A stretch of 64,000 nucleotides of DNA, taken from Brevundimonas alba. GTDB taxonomy: Bacteria; Pseudomonadota; Alphaproteobacteria; Caulobacterales; Caulobacteraceae. Position numbers and translations under genes: made by a program. Shown one piece after another: positions 50,049-58,370 of the stretch; the stretch's first letter is position 1, and every line of letters begins with the position of its first letter. The stretch is taken from assembly GCF_011927945.1 (NCBI RefSeq), contig NZ_JAATJM010000001.1, positions 62,001 through 126,000 of the forward strand, read 5' to 3'. The notes beneath the pieces were generated by a model that was not told the origin of the DNA, ran no database searches, and saw nothing but the letters and a program-made list of their open reading frames with translations.

Positions 50049-51680
50049 ATGCCCCGCTTCCTGCTCATCTCGCCAAGTCCGCCGTGGGATGCCGACTTCG
50101 CCGGCCTGATCGAGGCGGACGGAACGGCGGTGACGCGGGTGCCGCCGACCGCCATCGCCACGGTCGCGGCCTTCGCGCCTCCGGGTGTTGAAGTCGTACT
50201 GCAGGACGAGACGCTCGAGCCGATCGACTTCGACGCCGCCGCCGACTTCATCGGCATCACCGCCAATGTTTCGCAGCTGGCCCGCGCAAAATGGATCGCC
50301 GCCGGCTTCCGAGCCAAGGGCCGGACCGTCATCGTCGGCGGCCCTCACATCACCCTCGACCCCGGCGCGTTCGAGGGGCTCTGCGATGTGGCGGTGACCG
50401 GCGAGTTCGAGGGCGTGGCCGAGGCCTTCTACACCGACATGCTGAACGGAGCCCTGAAACCGCTCTACGCCGGCGGTCGACCCGATCTGACAACCTCGCC
50501 CATCCCCGCCTGGGACCTGTACGATAACGACCGGGCGCTGATCGGTATCGCCCAGACCAGCCGCGGCTGTCCGTTCGAATGCAATTTCTGCGATGTGATA
50601 CAGTACGTCGGCCGCGCCCAGCGTCACAAAACGAACGACCAGGTGATCGCCGAGGTCCAGAAGCTCTACGACGTCGGCTATAACCGCATCTTCCTCGCCG
50701 ACGACAACTTCACGGTCTACCGCAAGCGCGCGGCCAGCCTGCTGGAAGCGCTGGCGGCGTGGAACGGCCGCGACGGTCGTGGCTATGTGACCTTCCACAC
50801 CCAGGTCTCGATCGACATCGCCGCAGACGACCGGATGCTGGCACTGTGCGCCGAAGCCGGGCTGACCAACCTCTTCATCGGGGTGGAGACGGTCAACGAG
50901 GAGAGCCTGAAGGAAAGCCTGAAACGGCAGAATGTCGCCGTCGACATGCGGGCACGGATCGCTAACATCGTGTCGCACGGCCTTGAGCCCGTCGCCGGCC
51001 TGATGGTCGGCTTCGACGCCGACAGCCGACGCATTTTCGAGCAGCAGTATGATTTCGCCATGCAGCTGCCGGTCGGCACGTTCAAGGTCTCTTCCCTCTC
51101 GGCGCCCGTCGGCACACCGCTGTACGAAGACATGCTTCGGGCGGGCCGCGTCGTAGCGGACGAAGACCGGACCCAGTACCAGGCCGGCGACCAGATCACG
51201 AATATCCATCCCGCCCAGATGACGCGAGAGGAACTCTACGTCGGTACACGCTGGCTGATCAGCCGCCTGTATCACCCTGACGGATTCTGGACCCGGCTTC
51301 AGGCCATGGCCGCCCGGCTCGCGCCGAGCCCCCTGCCCGCGCGCAGCCATCCCCATGACCCGCCCGGCCGCGCCCGGTCCAAACGGCTGTTCATGGAGAT
51401 GATGGGAAGCATGCGCCGGCGCGATTCCGGTGTGGCCCGCGTGCTTGAGCAGACCGCGGATCTGATGCGCGCCCGGCCGGACATACGAGACACCCTGGCC
51501 GACATCCTGCACACCTGGTTGCTGAACTTTCACGGCCAGATCGCCAAGGGCGGCTATCACCCCGCCTGGGCCGAGCTGGACTCACCACCGTTCGACGATC
51601 CGGCCTTCGCCGATCAGCAGGCGCCGGCGCCTATGCCGCGCCCGGTGCGGGTGGACTCGATCCAGCCGCTACGCGCCTGA
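50049..51680 (+). CDS. B12-binding radical SAM protein, DUF4070-like (543 aa)
   Basis: Radical SAM enzyme with an N-terminal cobalamin-binding domain (about residues 1-135; 'VIVGGPHITLDPGAF') and the iron-sulphur motif Cys174-x3-Cys178-x2-Cys181 ('GCPFECNFC'). The downstream barrel has 'IFLADDNFTVYRKRA' and 'GLTNLFIGVETVNEES', and the C-terminal part resembles DUF4070. No B12 lower-ligand DxHxxG motif is apparent, as in several members of the class. Class members methylate or rearrange unreactive carbons of lipids, antibiotics or pigments. The ATG at 50049 is chosen over an upstream one because it begins at the conserved 'RFLLISPSPPW'. It meets the SGNH gene tail-to-tail with a 12-bp overlap. 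Confidence 0.92.
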   Translation: MPRFLLISPSPPWDADFAGLIEADGTAVTRVPPTAIATVAAFAPPGVEVVLQDETLEPIDFDAAADFIGITANVSQLARAKWIAAGFRAKGRTVIVGGPHITLDPGAFEGLCDVAVTGEFEGVAEAFYTDMLNGALKPLYAGGRPDLTTSPIPAWDLYDNDRALIGIAQTSRGCPFECNFCDVIQYVGRAQRHKTNDQVIAEVQKLYDVGYNRIFLADDNFTVYRKRAASLLEALAAWNGRDGRGYVTFHTQVSIDIAADDRMLALCAEAGLTNLFIGVETVNEESLKESLKRQNVAVDMRARIANIVSHGLEPVAGLMVGFDADSRRIFEQQYDFAMQLPVGTFKVSSLSAPVGTPLYEDMLRAGRVVADEDRTQYQAGDQITNIHPAQMTREELYVGTRWLISRLYHPDGFWTRLQAMAARLAPSPLPARSHPHDPPGRARSKRLFMEMMGSMRRRDSGVARVLEQTADLMRARPDIRDTLADILHTWLLNFHGQIAKGGYHPAWAELDSPPFDDPAFADQQAPAPMPRPVRVDSIQPLRA

Positions 51681-52697
51681 CACCGACGGCCCGATCAGGC
51701 TCTGGAGGGCGATGGCGCCCAGAGCCGGCGAGAAGTGGGCGTAGTCGGACCAATTTTCGCGATCGCGCCAGAGCGCCTGCTGGCTCACATCGCCCGGCGG
51801 CGTGGTCGCGAAATTGACATAGCTGACCGCACATCCGCCTGCCGGGGTGGGGCGCCCCGCGAAATCGGCGGCGATCCGGTCCGCATTGGCTCTGAAAAGG
51901 CTGTCGTAGGCGGAGAACGGAGAGGATGCCGGGGAAGACGGAAGGGTGAAGAATACCAGCCGATGGCGCAGGCCCGTCCTCCGGCAGACGCGGTCGGCGC
52001 GGTCCGCCATCGCCAGCAGGTTGAGACGCCCCTGTTCCAGCGACGGCGTGCTCGTATCGAGCAGTCCAAGCGTGTAGCGGGCGCTGCGCTCGGCCTCGAT
52101 CCAGTTCCGCTCCCCGGAGGCAAGCGGGGCGCAGGAGGCGGGGGTTGCGGCGGCGCCATTCAGACTGTGGCTCACGGTCTGAAGCGAGAAGGCGGTTGTG
52201 CGGGGCGACAGCGCGACCGACACCGCCGCCCGGGCCGGGCTGGTGATCGCCGGCCGTTCCGTCGTCGGCAGACCGATCTCGATCAGCAGGGTGGCCGGAC
52301 GCTCGCGGTTCTCGAGCACCGTCGCCTCCACCCGCTCAAGTTCCCGCAGCCCCCAGGCCGAGCCGGCTACGCGCAGCACGTCTGACCGGCCGCAGGTGTC
52401 GAAACCGCGCCACGTCCGCGAGGGCCCGATCAGGAACACGTCACCCCGGCTTTCGCGGATGGCCCGGGTGAAGAAGGCGGGATTGTTGCCCGCCTCCCCC
52501 GCCGCGATCACCGCCGGGGGCGGCGCGCGGTTGAACGCGAACCGCCCCGACAGGCCGAACTCGCCGGTCGGATCGACCAGCACGTTCAACAGGCTCCAGA
52601 CCCCCAGGGCTGCCAACCCGGCGAACAGTCCGGTCCACCAGCCTCGCGTCAGGCGCGGCGACATCTCCGGCTCAGAACTGGGCATAGATGAAGCCAT
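51669..52697 (-). CDS. SGNH/AlgJ-like membrane-anchored partner of MBOAT (342 aa)
   Basis: One N-terminal membrane helix (about residues 20-42), then a periplasmic domain with 'FLIGPSRTWRGFD' (the GxSR nucleophile-region motif of AlgJ/DltD/PatB-type SGNH proteins). Near the end, 'DYAHFSPALGAIAL' resembles the DxxH block of that fold. Such proteins work with an MBOAT acyltransferase to transfer acyl groups to an extracytoplasmic acceptor. The start overlaps the end of the MBOAT gene by 26 bp; an ATG at 52664 after the overlap is an alternative. Last gene of the minus-strand cluster. Confidence 0.7.
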   Translation of the reverse strand: MASSMPSSEPEMSPRLTRGWWTGLFAGLAALGVWSLLNVLVDPTGEFGLSGRFAFNRAPPPAVIAAGEAGNNPAFFTRAIRESRGDVFLIGPSRTWRGFDTCGRSDVLRVAGSAWGLRELERVEATVLENRERPATLLIEIGLPTTERPAITSPARAAVSVALSPRTTAFSLQTVSHSLNGAAATPASCAPLASGERNWIEAERSARYTLGLLDTSTPSLEQGRLNLLAMADRADRVCRRTGLRHRLVFFTLPSSPASSPFSAYDSLFRANADRIAADFAGRPTPAGGCAVSYVNFATTPPGDVSQQALWRDRENWSDYAHFSPALGAIALQSLIGPSVSGA

Positions 52698-54144
52698 ATT
52701 GCTCGACCGGTCGGGTCACGCCGATCAGGGCCAGTGCGAGAAGGATGGCGGTCAGCACGCCCCACCGCAGGGTCGGACGCCAGCGCAGCCGGGCCGTGAC
52801 GCCGCCGGCTCCCGCCATGCCGAAGATCTGCATGGTGTTCGGACAGGTCAGAACGATCGTCGTCACGACTGCGAGCATCGCCAGCGTCCGGGGCCCCGGA
52901 AGGCGGGCGTTGGGATAGAGTTCGGGCCAGCCGGCGGCGCCGGTGAACGCCGCCCGGGCCATATCGGCCCCCAGTTGCGTGGCCCCATGGATGTCCATCA
53001 ACGCCAGCGTCAGCCGCGCCAGTTGATCCCCGCTGCCAGCCCGGAGGAGGAGGGCGATCACGGCCACGCCGCCAAGGATCAGGGCATGCCCCGCGAGCCG
53101 GCGCGCGGCGTGTTCCACTGGTCCGACCGTTCGTGGCGCGCCGCGGGCGGTCTGGCGCAGGAACTGCAGCAGGATGATCAGCAGGGCGACACAAAAGCCC
53201 TGGAACAACGGCAGCGGCGCCGCCGTATGCCAGGCGGCGACGACCAGATAGGCGATCAGGGTCGCTATCGCCCAGGCGATACCGTAGCGGCGGCTGGTCG
53301 GATTGATCGGCAGCTTGCGTGCGACCCGGAACACCGGCTCGAACACATAGTCCCGCACGAACGCCATCAGGCTCATATGCCAGCGCATGACGTATTGGCC
53401 CGGCGTCGTCGCCTTCAGCGGCGAGTCGAAATTGATCGGCAGCAGCAGGCCGAAGCAGAGGCCGACGCCGATGGCGATATCCGAATAGGCCGAAAAATCC
53501 AGGTACAGCTGCAGCATGAACCCCCATGCCGCCGTCCAGGCCTCCAGCGGGGTGACCGCGCCGAGGTCGGCTGCGGTGAGGACAGCATCCACCTTGCGTG
53601 CCATGGGGTCGGCCAGCCAAGTCTTCTTCACCACCCCCGCCAGCACCAGCGCGGCGCCGCGCGCCACATCGGCGGCCGCCGGCAGTGTCTGGCCCAGCCG
53701 CGCGAACTGCGGGGCCATGCGCGGCCAGGCTCCGATCGGCCCGGCGGGCAACTGGCCGAAGAACGATCCCCACGCCGCGAACCGCAGCAGGCCCAGCCTC
53801 TCCGCCCCAAGCTTCTGTCCGTCGATCAGGAAGGTGATCTGCTGCAGGGTATAGAAGGCAAGTCCGAGCGGCAGGGCGAGCGGCATGACCTGCTGCGCCA
53901 GTTTGAACACCACCAGCGGCGCCAGATTGGCGACGATGGCGGCGGCCGTCGCCAGCCGCCGCGCGGAAGAGCCCGGCGTCATCCGCCGGATCGCCGCCAT
54001 CGCCGCAAAATTGCCGAGGATCGACAGGGCAACAAACATCAGCGACCGCGGTCCGGCCGCGAGGCAGAACAGCAGCGACGCCGCCACCAGCACCCACGGC
54101 GCCAGCCCCGGCCTCCAGCGGCAGGCGACGGCGAACAGCGCCAC
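52672..54144 (-). CDS. MBOAT-family O-acyltransferase (490 aa or slightly longer)
   Basis: Polytopic membrane acyltransferase of the AlgI/DltB/PatA group. Core motifs are 'LYLDFSAYSDIAIGVGLCFG', 'LPINFDSPLKATTPGQYVMRWHMSL' and a conserved His in 'VAAWHTAAPLP'. The second His usually seen a few residues later (WG..HG) is replaced by 'FQGFCVA'. The first canonical start is the GTG at 54144, but the frame continues upstream with 'PFVSLQFLLLWLPAT', which looks like the usual first membrane helix. No ATG/GTG/TTG precedes it before the frame reaches the carbamoyltransferase region; an ATC at 54190-54192 stands where an ATG is expected. It probably works with the SGNH partner. Confidence 0.85.
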   Translation of the reverse strand: MALFAVACRWRPGLAPWVLVAASLLFCLAAGPRSLMFVALSILGNFAAMAAIRRMTPGSSARRLATAAAIVANLAPLVVFKLAQQVMPLALPLGLAFYTLQQITFLIDGQKLGAERLGLLRFAAWGSFFGQLPAGPIGAWPRMAPQFARLGQTLPAAADVARGAALVLAGVVKKTWLADPMARKVDAVLTAADLGAVTPLEAWTAAWGFMLQLYLDFSAYSDIAIGVGLCFGLLLPINFDSPLKATTPGQYVMRWHMSLMAFVRDYVFEPVFRVARKLPINPTSRRYGIAWAIATLIAYLVVAAWHTAAPLPLFQGFCVALLIILLQFLRQTARGAPRTVGPVEHAARRLAGHALILGGVAVIALLLRAGSGDQLARLTLALMDIHGATQLGADMARAAFTGAAGWPELYPNARLPGPRTLAMLAVVTTIVLTCPNTMQIFGMAGAGGVTARLRWRPTLRWGVLTAILLALALIGVTRPVEQYGFIYAQF

Positions 54145-54196
54145 CGTCGCCGGCAGCCAGAGCAGCAGGAACTGGAGGCTTACGAACGGGATGGGA

Positions 54197-55882
54197 TCAC
54201 GCCGCCTTCTCGATCAGCACGTCCTCGAGCAATACGCCGTCGAGCCCCGTGGTGGCGAGCACCGCCATGGCGTCCTGAACGCTGTGGACGATCGGCTTGC
54301 CCATGACGTTGAAGCTGGTGTTGAGCACGATCGGCACGCCGGTCCGGGCCTCGAACGCGGAGAGCAGGCCGCTCATCCACGGGTCGGATGAGGCGTCGAC
54401 GGTCTGGAGCCGGCCCGTGCCGTCCGCGTGAACCACCGCCGGAACGCGGTCGCGAACCTCGGCCTTCCACGGCAGGGTGAAGGACATATAGGGCGATGGC
54501 TGCGGACGGTCGAACCAGTCGCCGACCCGGTCGGCGGGCACAACGGGCGCGAACGGCCTGTAGGGCTCCCGGCCTTTTACGCGCTGGTTCAGCCGGTCCT
54601 TCATGTCGTGCGGCCGGGGATCGGCGAGGATCGAGCGGTGCCCGAGCGCGCGCGGGCCGAACTCGGCGGCGCCGCGCATCACGCCGATGATTTTGCCGGC
54701 GGCCAGACGTTCCGCCAAGATCGCCAGACCTGCCTCGCCCCCGGCGCGGGTCACCTGCGAATAACCACAGTTGGCGACCGCGCCGTCGATGACCTTGGGG
54801 TCCGCCCGGCTGCCCAGGAAGGGTGAGCCGAGGCCCGCCACCGCGGGCCGCTCCGGATGATCCTGCATCCACGACAGCAGGGCGGCGCCCAGGGCGTTGC
54901 CGTCGTCGGCGGGCGCGCTGGGCACATGGACCTGGTCGAAGCCGAAGCGCCCGCGGATCGTGCCGTTGTACGAGGAGTTCAGCGCGCAGCCGCCGCTGAG
55001 CACGAGGTTCCGTTCGCCAAGCCCGGCGCAGCTTTCCAGTATCCGGTCGACCAGCCGGGCATAGGCGGCCTGACCGCTGGCGGCGAGATCGGCGGCGCGC
55101 TCGATGGGGTCGCGGGGTCCGCGGCCGTACGGTTTCGCGCGGGCGACGGCGGCGTCGATGACCGCCTGCTCCGGCAGCCGTGGGCGGCCGTCGACGATGT
55201 CGAGCATCGACTCCAGCGCATTCACCAGACGCTCGTCGGGCGTGCCGAAGGCGGCGAGGCCCATAACCTTCCATTCCTCGCCCGCGCGCCAGTCGAAGCC
55301 GCACAGGCCGGTCAGCCAGGCATAGTAGGAGCCGAGACTGCCCGGCCCCCAGGATCGCCACACCCGGCCGAGACGACCCTCGCGCAAACGGAACAGGCTG
55401 GCAGCCCCGACATCCCCCTCCCCGTCGATTACGAGGCAGAGGCCATCCGCGAACGGCGCGCTGCTGCAGGCCGCCGCCGCGTGGGACAGGTGGTGATCGA
55501 AGTGCCGAACCTCGGGGCGGGTCTCCGCAAGGCCCAGCCGGAGCAGGGAATCGCCGGCCGAGGCCTGGGCATGGGCCTGCAGTCCGCGCAGCCACAGCCC
55601 GTCGGACACGGGCAGCATGGCGTTGGAAATCGACACCGGCAGGGCCGCCTTGACCCGCGCCCAGCTGGTCGAGACGACGACTTGATCGGCCGAGCGGTCG
55701 AAGCCGACGGCGGCCAACGCGCTTTCCAGATGCCCGACCAGATCCGGCGCCGCGCCCCACGCCCGCTTGTCCTGCAGGAAGCGTTCGGTCGCCTCGGCGA
55801 AGCGGATGCGTCCGTCTTCATCGATGAGGGCCAGCGCCGGGTCATGCCCCGAGGTCGACAGGCCCAGATAGAAGCGGCTCAT
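54197..55882 (-). CDS. Carbamoyltransferase, NodU/CmcH/TobZ family (561 aa)
   Basis: Transfers a carbamoyl group from carbamoyl phosphate, via carbamoyl-AMP, to a hydroxyl of a small molecule. The Kae1-like domain has 'LGLSTSGHDPALALI', 'FDHHLSHA' (His127, His130, His131, His134, metal/ligand binding) and 'VIDGEGD'. The C-terminal YrdC-like part has 'EFGPRALGHRSILADPR' and 'YRPFAPVV'. Full length compared with NodU/TobZ. The start overlaps the acyl-carrier-protein stop (ATGA). In this cluster the acceptor could be a hydroxylated acyl chain on the carrier protein (inference). Confidence 0.93.
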   Translation of the reverse strand: MSRFYLGLSTSGHDPALALIDEDGRIRFAEATERFLQDKRAWGAAPDLVGHLESALAAVGFDRSADQVVVSTSWARVKAALPVSISNAMLPVSDGLWLRGLQAHAQASAGDSLLRLGLAETRPEVRHFDHHLSHAAAACSSAPFADGLCLVIDGEGDVGAASLFRLREGRLGRVWRSWGPGSLGSYYAWLTGLCGFDWRAGEEWKVMGLAAFGTPDERLVNALESMLDIVDGRPRLPEQAVIDAAVARAKPYGRGPRDPIERAADLAASGQAAYARLVDRILESCAGLGERNLVLSGGCALNSSYNGTIRGRFGFDQVHVPSAPADDGNALGAALLSWMQDHPERPAVAGLGSPFLGSRADPKVIDGAVANCGYSQVTRAGGEAGLAILAERLAAGKIIGVMRGAAEFGPRALGHRSILADPRPHDMKDRLNQRVKGREPYRPFAPVVPADRVGDWFDRPQPSPYMSFTLPWKAEVRDRVPAVVHADGTGRLQTVDASSDPWMSGLLSAFEARTGVPIVLNTSFNVMGKPIVHSVQDAMAVLATTGLDGVLLEDVLIEKAA

Positions 55883-56133
55883 CGCTTGTCGAACAGAGCC
55901 ACGACCGCCGCAGCGACCTCATCCAGGGTCTGGTATTCAAACATGAGCGAGGGCTCCACCTCGATCTGGAACCTGTCCTCGATGTGGCCGGAGATCAGCA
56001 CCGCGTCGATCGACTCCAGCCCGAAATCGACGAGCACCGTGGACCCCAGAATCTGTTCCGGCGGAACCTTGGTCCGCTGGCTCACATGGTCCCGCAGGAA
56101 GTCGGTGACTTCGGCGAGGGTCGGCTTGGTCAT
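55879..56133 (-). CDS. Acyl carrier protein (84 aa)
   Basis: Stand-alone carrier protein with the phosphopantetheine attachment Ser41 in 'DFGLESIDAVLISGHIEDRF'. The overall helical pattern and acidic recognition helix are typical. The length fits a dedicated secondary-metabolism ACP rather than the housekeeping AcpP. It is placed between the tandem P450 gene (24-bp gap) and the carbamoyltransferase (overlap), supporting a carrier-bound pathway loaded by the fatty acyl-AMP ligase. Confidence 0.93.
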   Translation of the reverse strand: MTKPTLAEVTDFLRDHVSQRTKVPPEQILGSTVLVDFGLESIDAVLISGHIEDRFQIEVEPSLMFEYQTLDEVAAAVVALFDKR

Positions 56134-56156
56134 AAGCGTACTTTCAGGCGAGAGGG

Positions 56157-58370
56157 TCAGTGAAGGCGGCAGGGCAGTTCGGCGAGAATGACCGTCTGGG
56201 AGTTCTCGGCATAGCGCGGCGCCGCCGCCGCCAGCCGCAGGTCGGGGTAGCGAGAGAACAGGGCCGGCAGGGCTTTTCGGATCAACAGTCGCGACAGGGC
56301 CGCGCCGATGCAGCGATGCAGGCCGTGGCCGAAGGCCAGATGGCCGGCGCCGAGGTCGCGATTGATGGCGGCGAGTTGCAGCCGCATCGTGTCTCCCGGC
56401 GCGAAGGCCATGCCGTCGATCTCTCCCGCGACCCGGGCGATCCGGTAGATGAAGCGCGGCGAGGCCGCGTCCGGCACGATCCGGGTGTCCAGATGCGCGG
56501 CGATCCGCGCCGGATCCGCCGGGTCGCCCCGTTCCGCCACAGGTTTCGCGGCCAGGTCGAGAATGGCGTTGGCCAGCGTATGTGCGACGTTGAAGCTGGC
56601 TCCGTACAGGACGAGGACGAAGGCCTTGCGGTCCTCCACGTCCATCTCCTCCCGACCGTTCGCGGCGAGATGCGACAGCAGGGACATGGGCCCCTGCTCC
56701 CCCTCGTCGGGCGCGGGCTCATCGAACTGGTCCAGCAGGGTATCCACCATCGCCTGCACCTTGACGATGGCGCGCAGGGAACGAAGCGGCTCGAGTACTT
56801 CCTGCAGCATGGGCGCGAGCTGGTTGAACACCTCGGGCGAGCGCGGATGCAGGCCCATGATCGGCTGACACACGGCATGGAACAGGGGCTCGCAGAAGTC
56901 CCGGACCAGATCGGCCTCCGTCCGGCCCTCGAGCGCGGCGACCGCGCGGGCGATCTCCGCCTCGATCAGCGGTGTCCAGGCGGCCAGCCGATTGGAGCCC
57001 AGCGCCTCGAAGCCGAGCAGCCGCATCCGGGCGTGCCTCGGACCGGACTGGAAGAAGGGCGCGTTGCGGGCGATGCGAATGACGGTGGACAGGTCCTGGC
57101 CGCTGGCTTCCTGCAGGCTGATCAGATGGGACTCCATTCCCGGAGGGCTGAAGCGAAGGTCGTCCACGGCGATCGCGCGTGCGGTCGCGGCTTCGGTGAC
57201 GTCCCACATCCGGGCTGAGCGACGTGTTGCAGCCGGCGCCAGCCGGCATGGCAGGGCCGTCGGGGCCTGCACCATATGGGTCCGCTCGATCCGGACCCCG
57301 GCCTCGTCGAGACGCAGCTCCGGAAAACGCTCGGCCATGGCCGGCAGCGCGCGCCGCATCATCAGCCGGGCCAGGGCGGCGCCCGGACATTTGTGCATCC
57401 CGTCGCCGAACGACAGCGATGTCCTGCCGCCATCTGACGCGCCATGCGGGCAGAGCGAGCGATTGGCGGCGGGGATATCCAGTTCGGCGACGTCGCCGGC
57501 CGCCACGGCCTTGCCGTTGAGCGCCGTCCCCGCGCCCGCCACCCGGTAGAGCCTGAGCGTCGACGGGTAGTCGCGGATGACCTGCTCGAGGTGAGCGTCC
57601 GCCCAGCCGGGCCGCGAGACCTCGCCCCAGGTCGGCGCGCCGTCGCGCAGAAGTCCCCAGAGCGCGTAGGCCAGCGACTCGGCGGCTGTATGAGCGGCCA
57701 CCGTGATGGAGGCGATCAGGGTGGCGTCATTCACCCCCTCGGGCAGTTTGCTCCGGGCCAGAGCCCCGACAAGGGGGGCGGGGCCGGAGTCGCAACCCGG
57801 ATAGTCACCCTTGGCCGACGCGGCCTCGACCAGGTGCCGATACGCATCCTGAACCAGCCGCAGTTCGCGAAGACGGAGAAGCGGTTCGGTGAAAATCCGC
57901 GCATTGTAGATGTGGCGCAGGAACTCGGCTTCGTCAGGAATGGCGAGGCCGAACAGGTCGCGGGCGCAGGCGACGAACAGCGGATCAGAGAAGTCCCTGA
58001 CCAGATCGGGTTTCGAACTGGCCGCCAGCCGCGCCAGTCCCGAGCGGATATGCCCGTCGATCACCGGTTCCCAGCGAGCCGCCGCGGCGGGGCTCAGGAA
58101 GGGCGCCAGGGCGCGGCGGGTCATCAGGTGATCCGCTCCGGTCTGGTAGACCAGCGAGGCCCGCGTGGCCTCGATCAGCAGCGACAGGTCTTCCCCCGTC
58201 TCCGCCTGCAGCGCCTCAAGATAGGGGGTCACCGCCGTCACGCCCCAGCTACGGTCCTGGAAGACCTCGACCGCCTCGTCCGCGGTCGTCACCATGAAAC
58301 GGGCGCGGTGGGGCCGCGGGCCAGTGGCCGGCTGCGGCGCTGTCGCGGATGACTTTGCGCCCTGCGTCAC
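56157..58370 (-). CDS. Tandem cytochrome P450 fusion (737 aa)
   Basis: Two P450-like domains in one chain (about residues 25-375 and 388-735). Each has a heme-cysteine loop: '[10 protein letters not shown]' with Cys328 and '[10 protein letters not shown]' with Cys687. Each also has an HxxxR C-helix ('DHLMTRRAL', 'RHARMRLL'). By eye, the I-helix acid-alcohol pair is lost in both ('AAHTAAES' and 'GASFNVAHT' in place of AGxET), and the ExxR Glu appears substituted ('EQVIR', 'HLDTR'). This may mean carrier-bound or non-oxygenase chemistry, or partial decay. No reductase domain is present. The start is a GTG overlapping the ligase stop. It is likely to act on acyl-ACP. Confidence 0.85.
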   Translation of the reverse strand: MTQGAKSSATAPQPATGPRPHRARFMVTTADEAVEVFQDRSWGVTAVTPYLEALQAETGEDLSLLIEATRASLVYQTGADHLMTRRALAPFLSPAAAARWEPVIDGHIRSGLARLAASSKPDLVRDFSDPLFVACARDLFGLAIPDEAEFLRHIYNARIFTEPLLRLRELRLVQDAYRHLVEAASAKGDYPGCDSGPAPLVGALARSKLPEGVNDATLIASITVAAHTAAESLAYALWGLLRDGAPTWGEVSRPGWADAHLEQVIRDYPSTLRLYRVAGAGTALNGKAVAAGDVAELDIPAANRSLCPHGASDGGRTSLSFGDGMHKCPGAALARLMMRRALPAMAERFPELRLDEAGVRIERTHMVQAPTALPCRLAPAATRRSARMWDVTEAATARAIAVDDLRFSPPGMESHLISLQEASGQDLSTVIRIARNAPFFQSGPRHARMRLLGFEALGSNRLAAWTPLIEAEIARAVAALEGRTEADLVRDFCEPLFHAVCQPIMGLHPRSPEVFNQLAPMLQEVLEPLRSLRAIVKVQAMVDTLLDQFDEPAPDEGEQGPMSLLSHLAANGREEMDVEDRKAFVLVLYGASFNVAHTLANAILDLAAKPVAERGDPADPARIAAHLDTRIVPDAASPRFIYRIARVAGEIDGMAFAPGDTMRLQLAAINRDLGAGHLAFGHGLHRCIGAALSRLLIRKALPALFSRYPDLRLAAAAPRYAENSQTVILAELPCRLH

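Noticed and set aside
49889..51560. Minus-strand gene opposite the radical SAM gene
   Set aside because: The radical SAM frame has clear CxxxCxxC and B12-domain motifs; the antisense frame has none.
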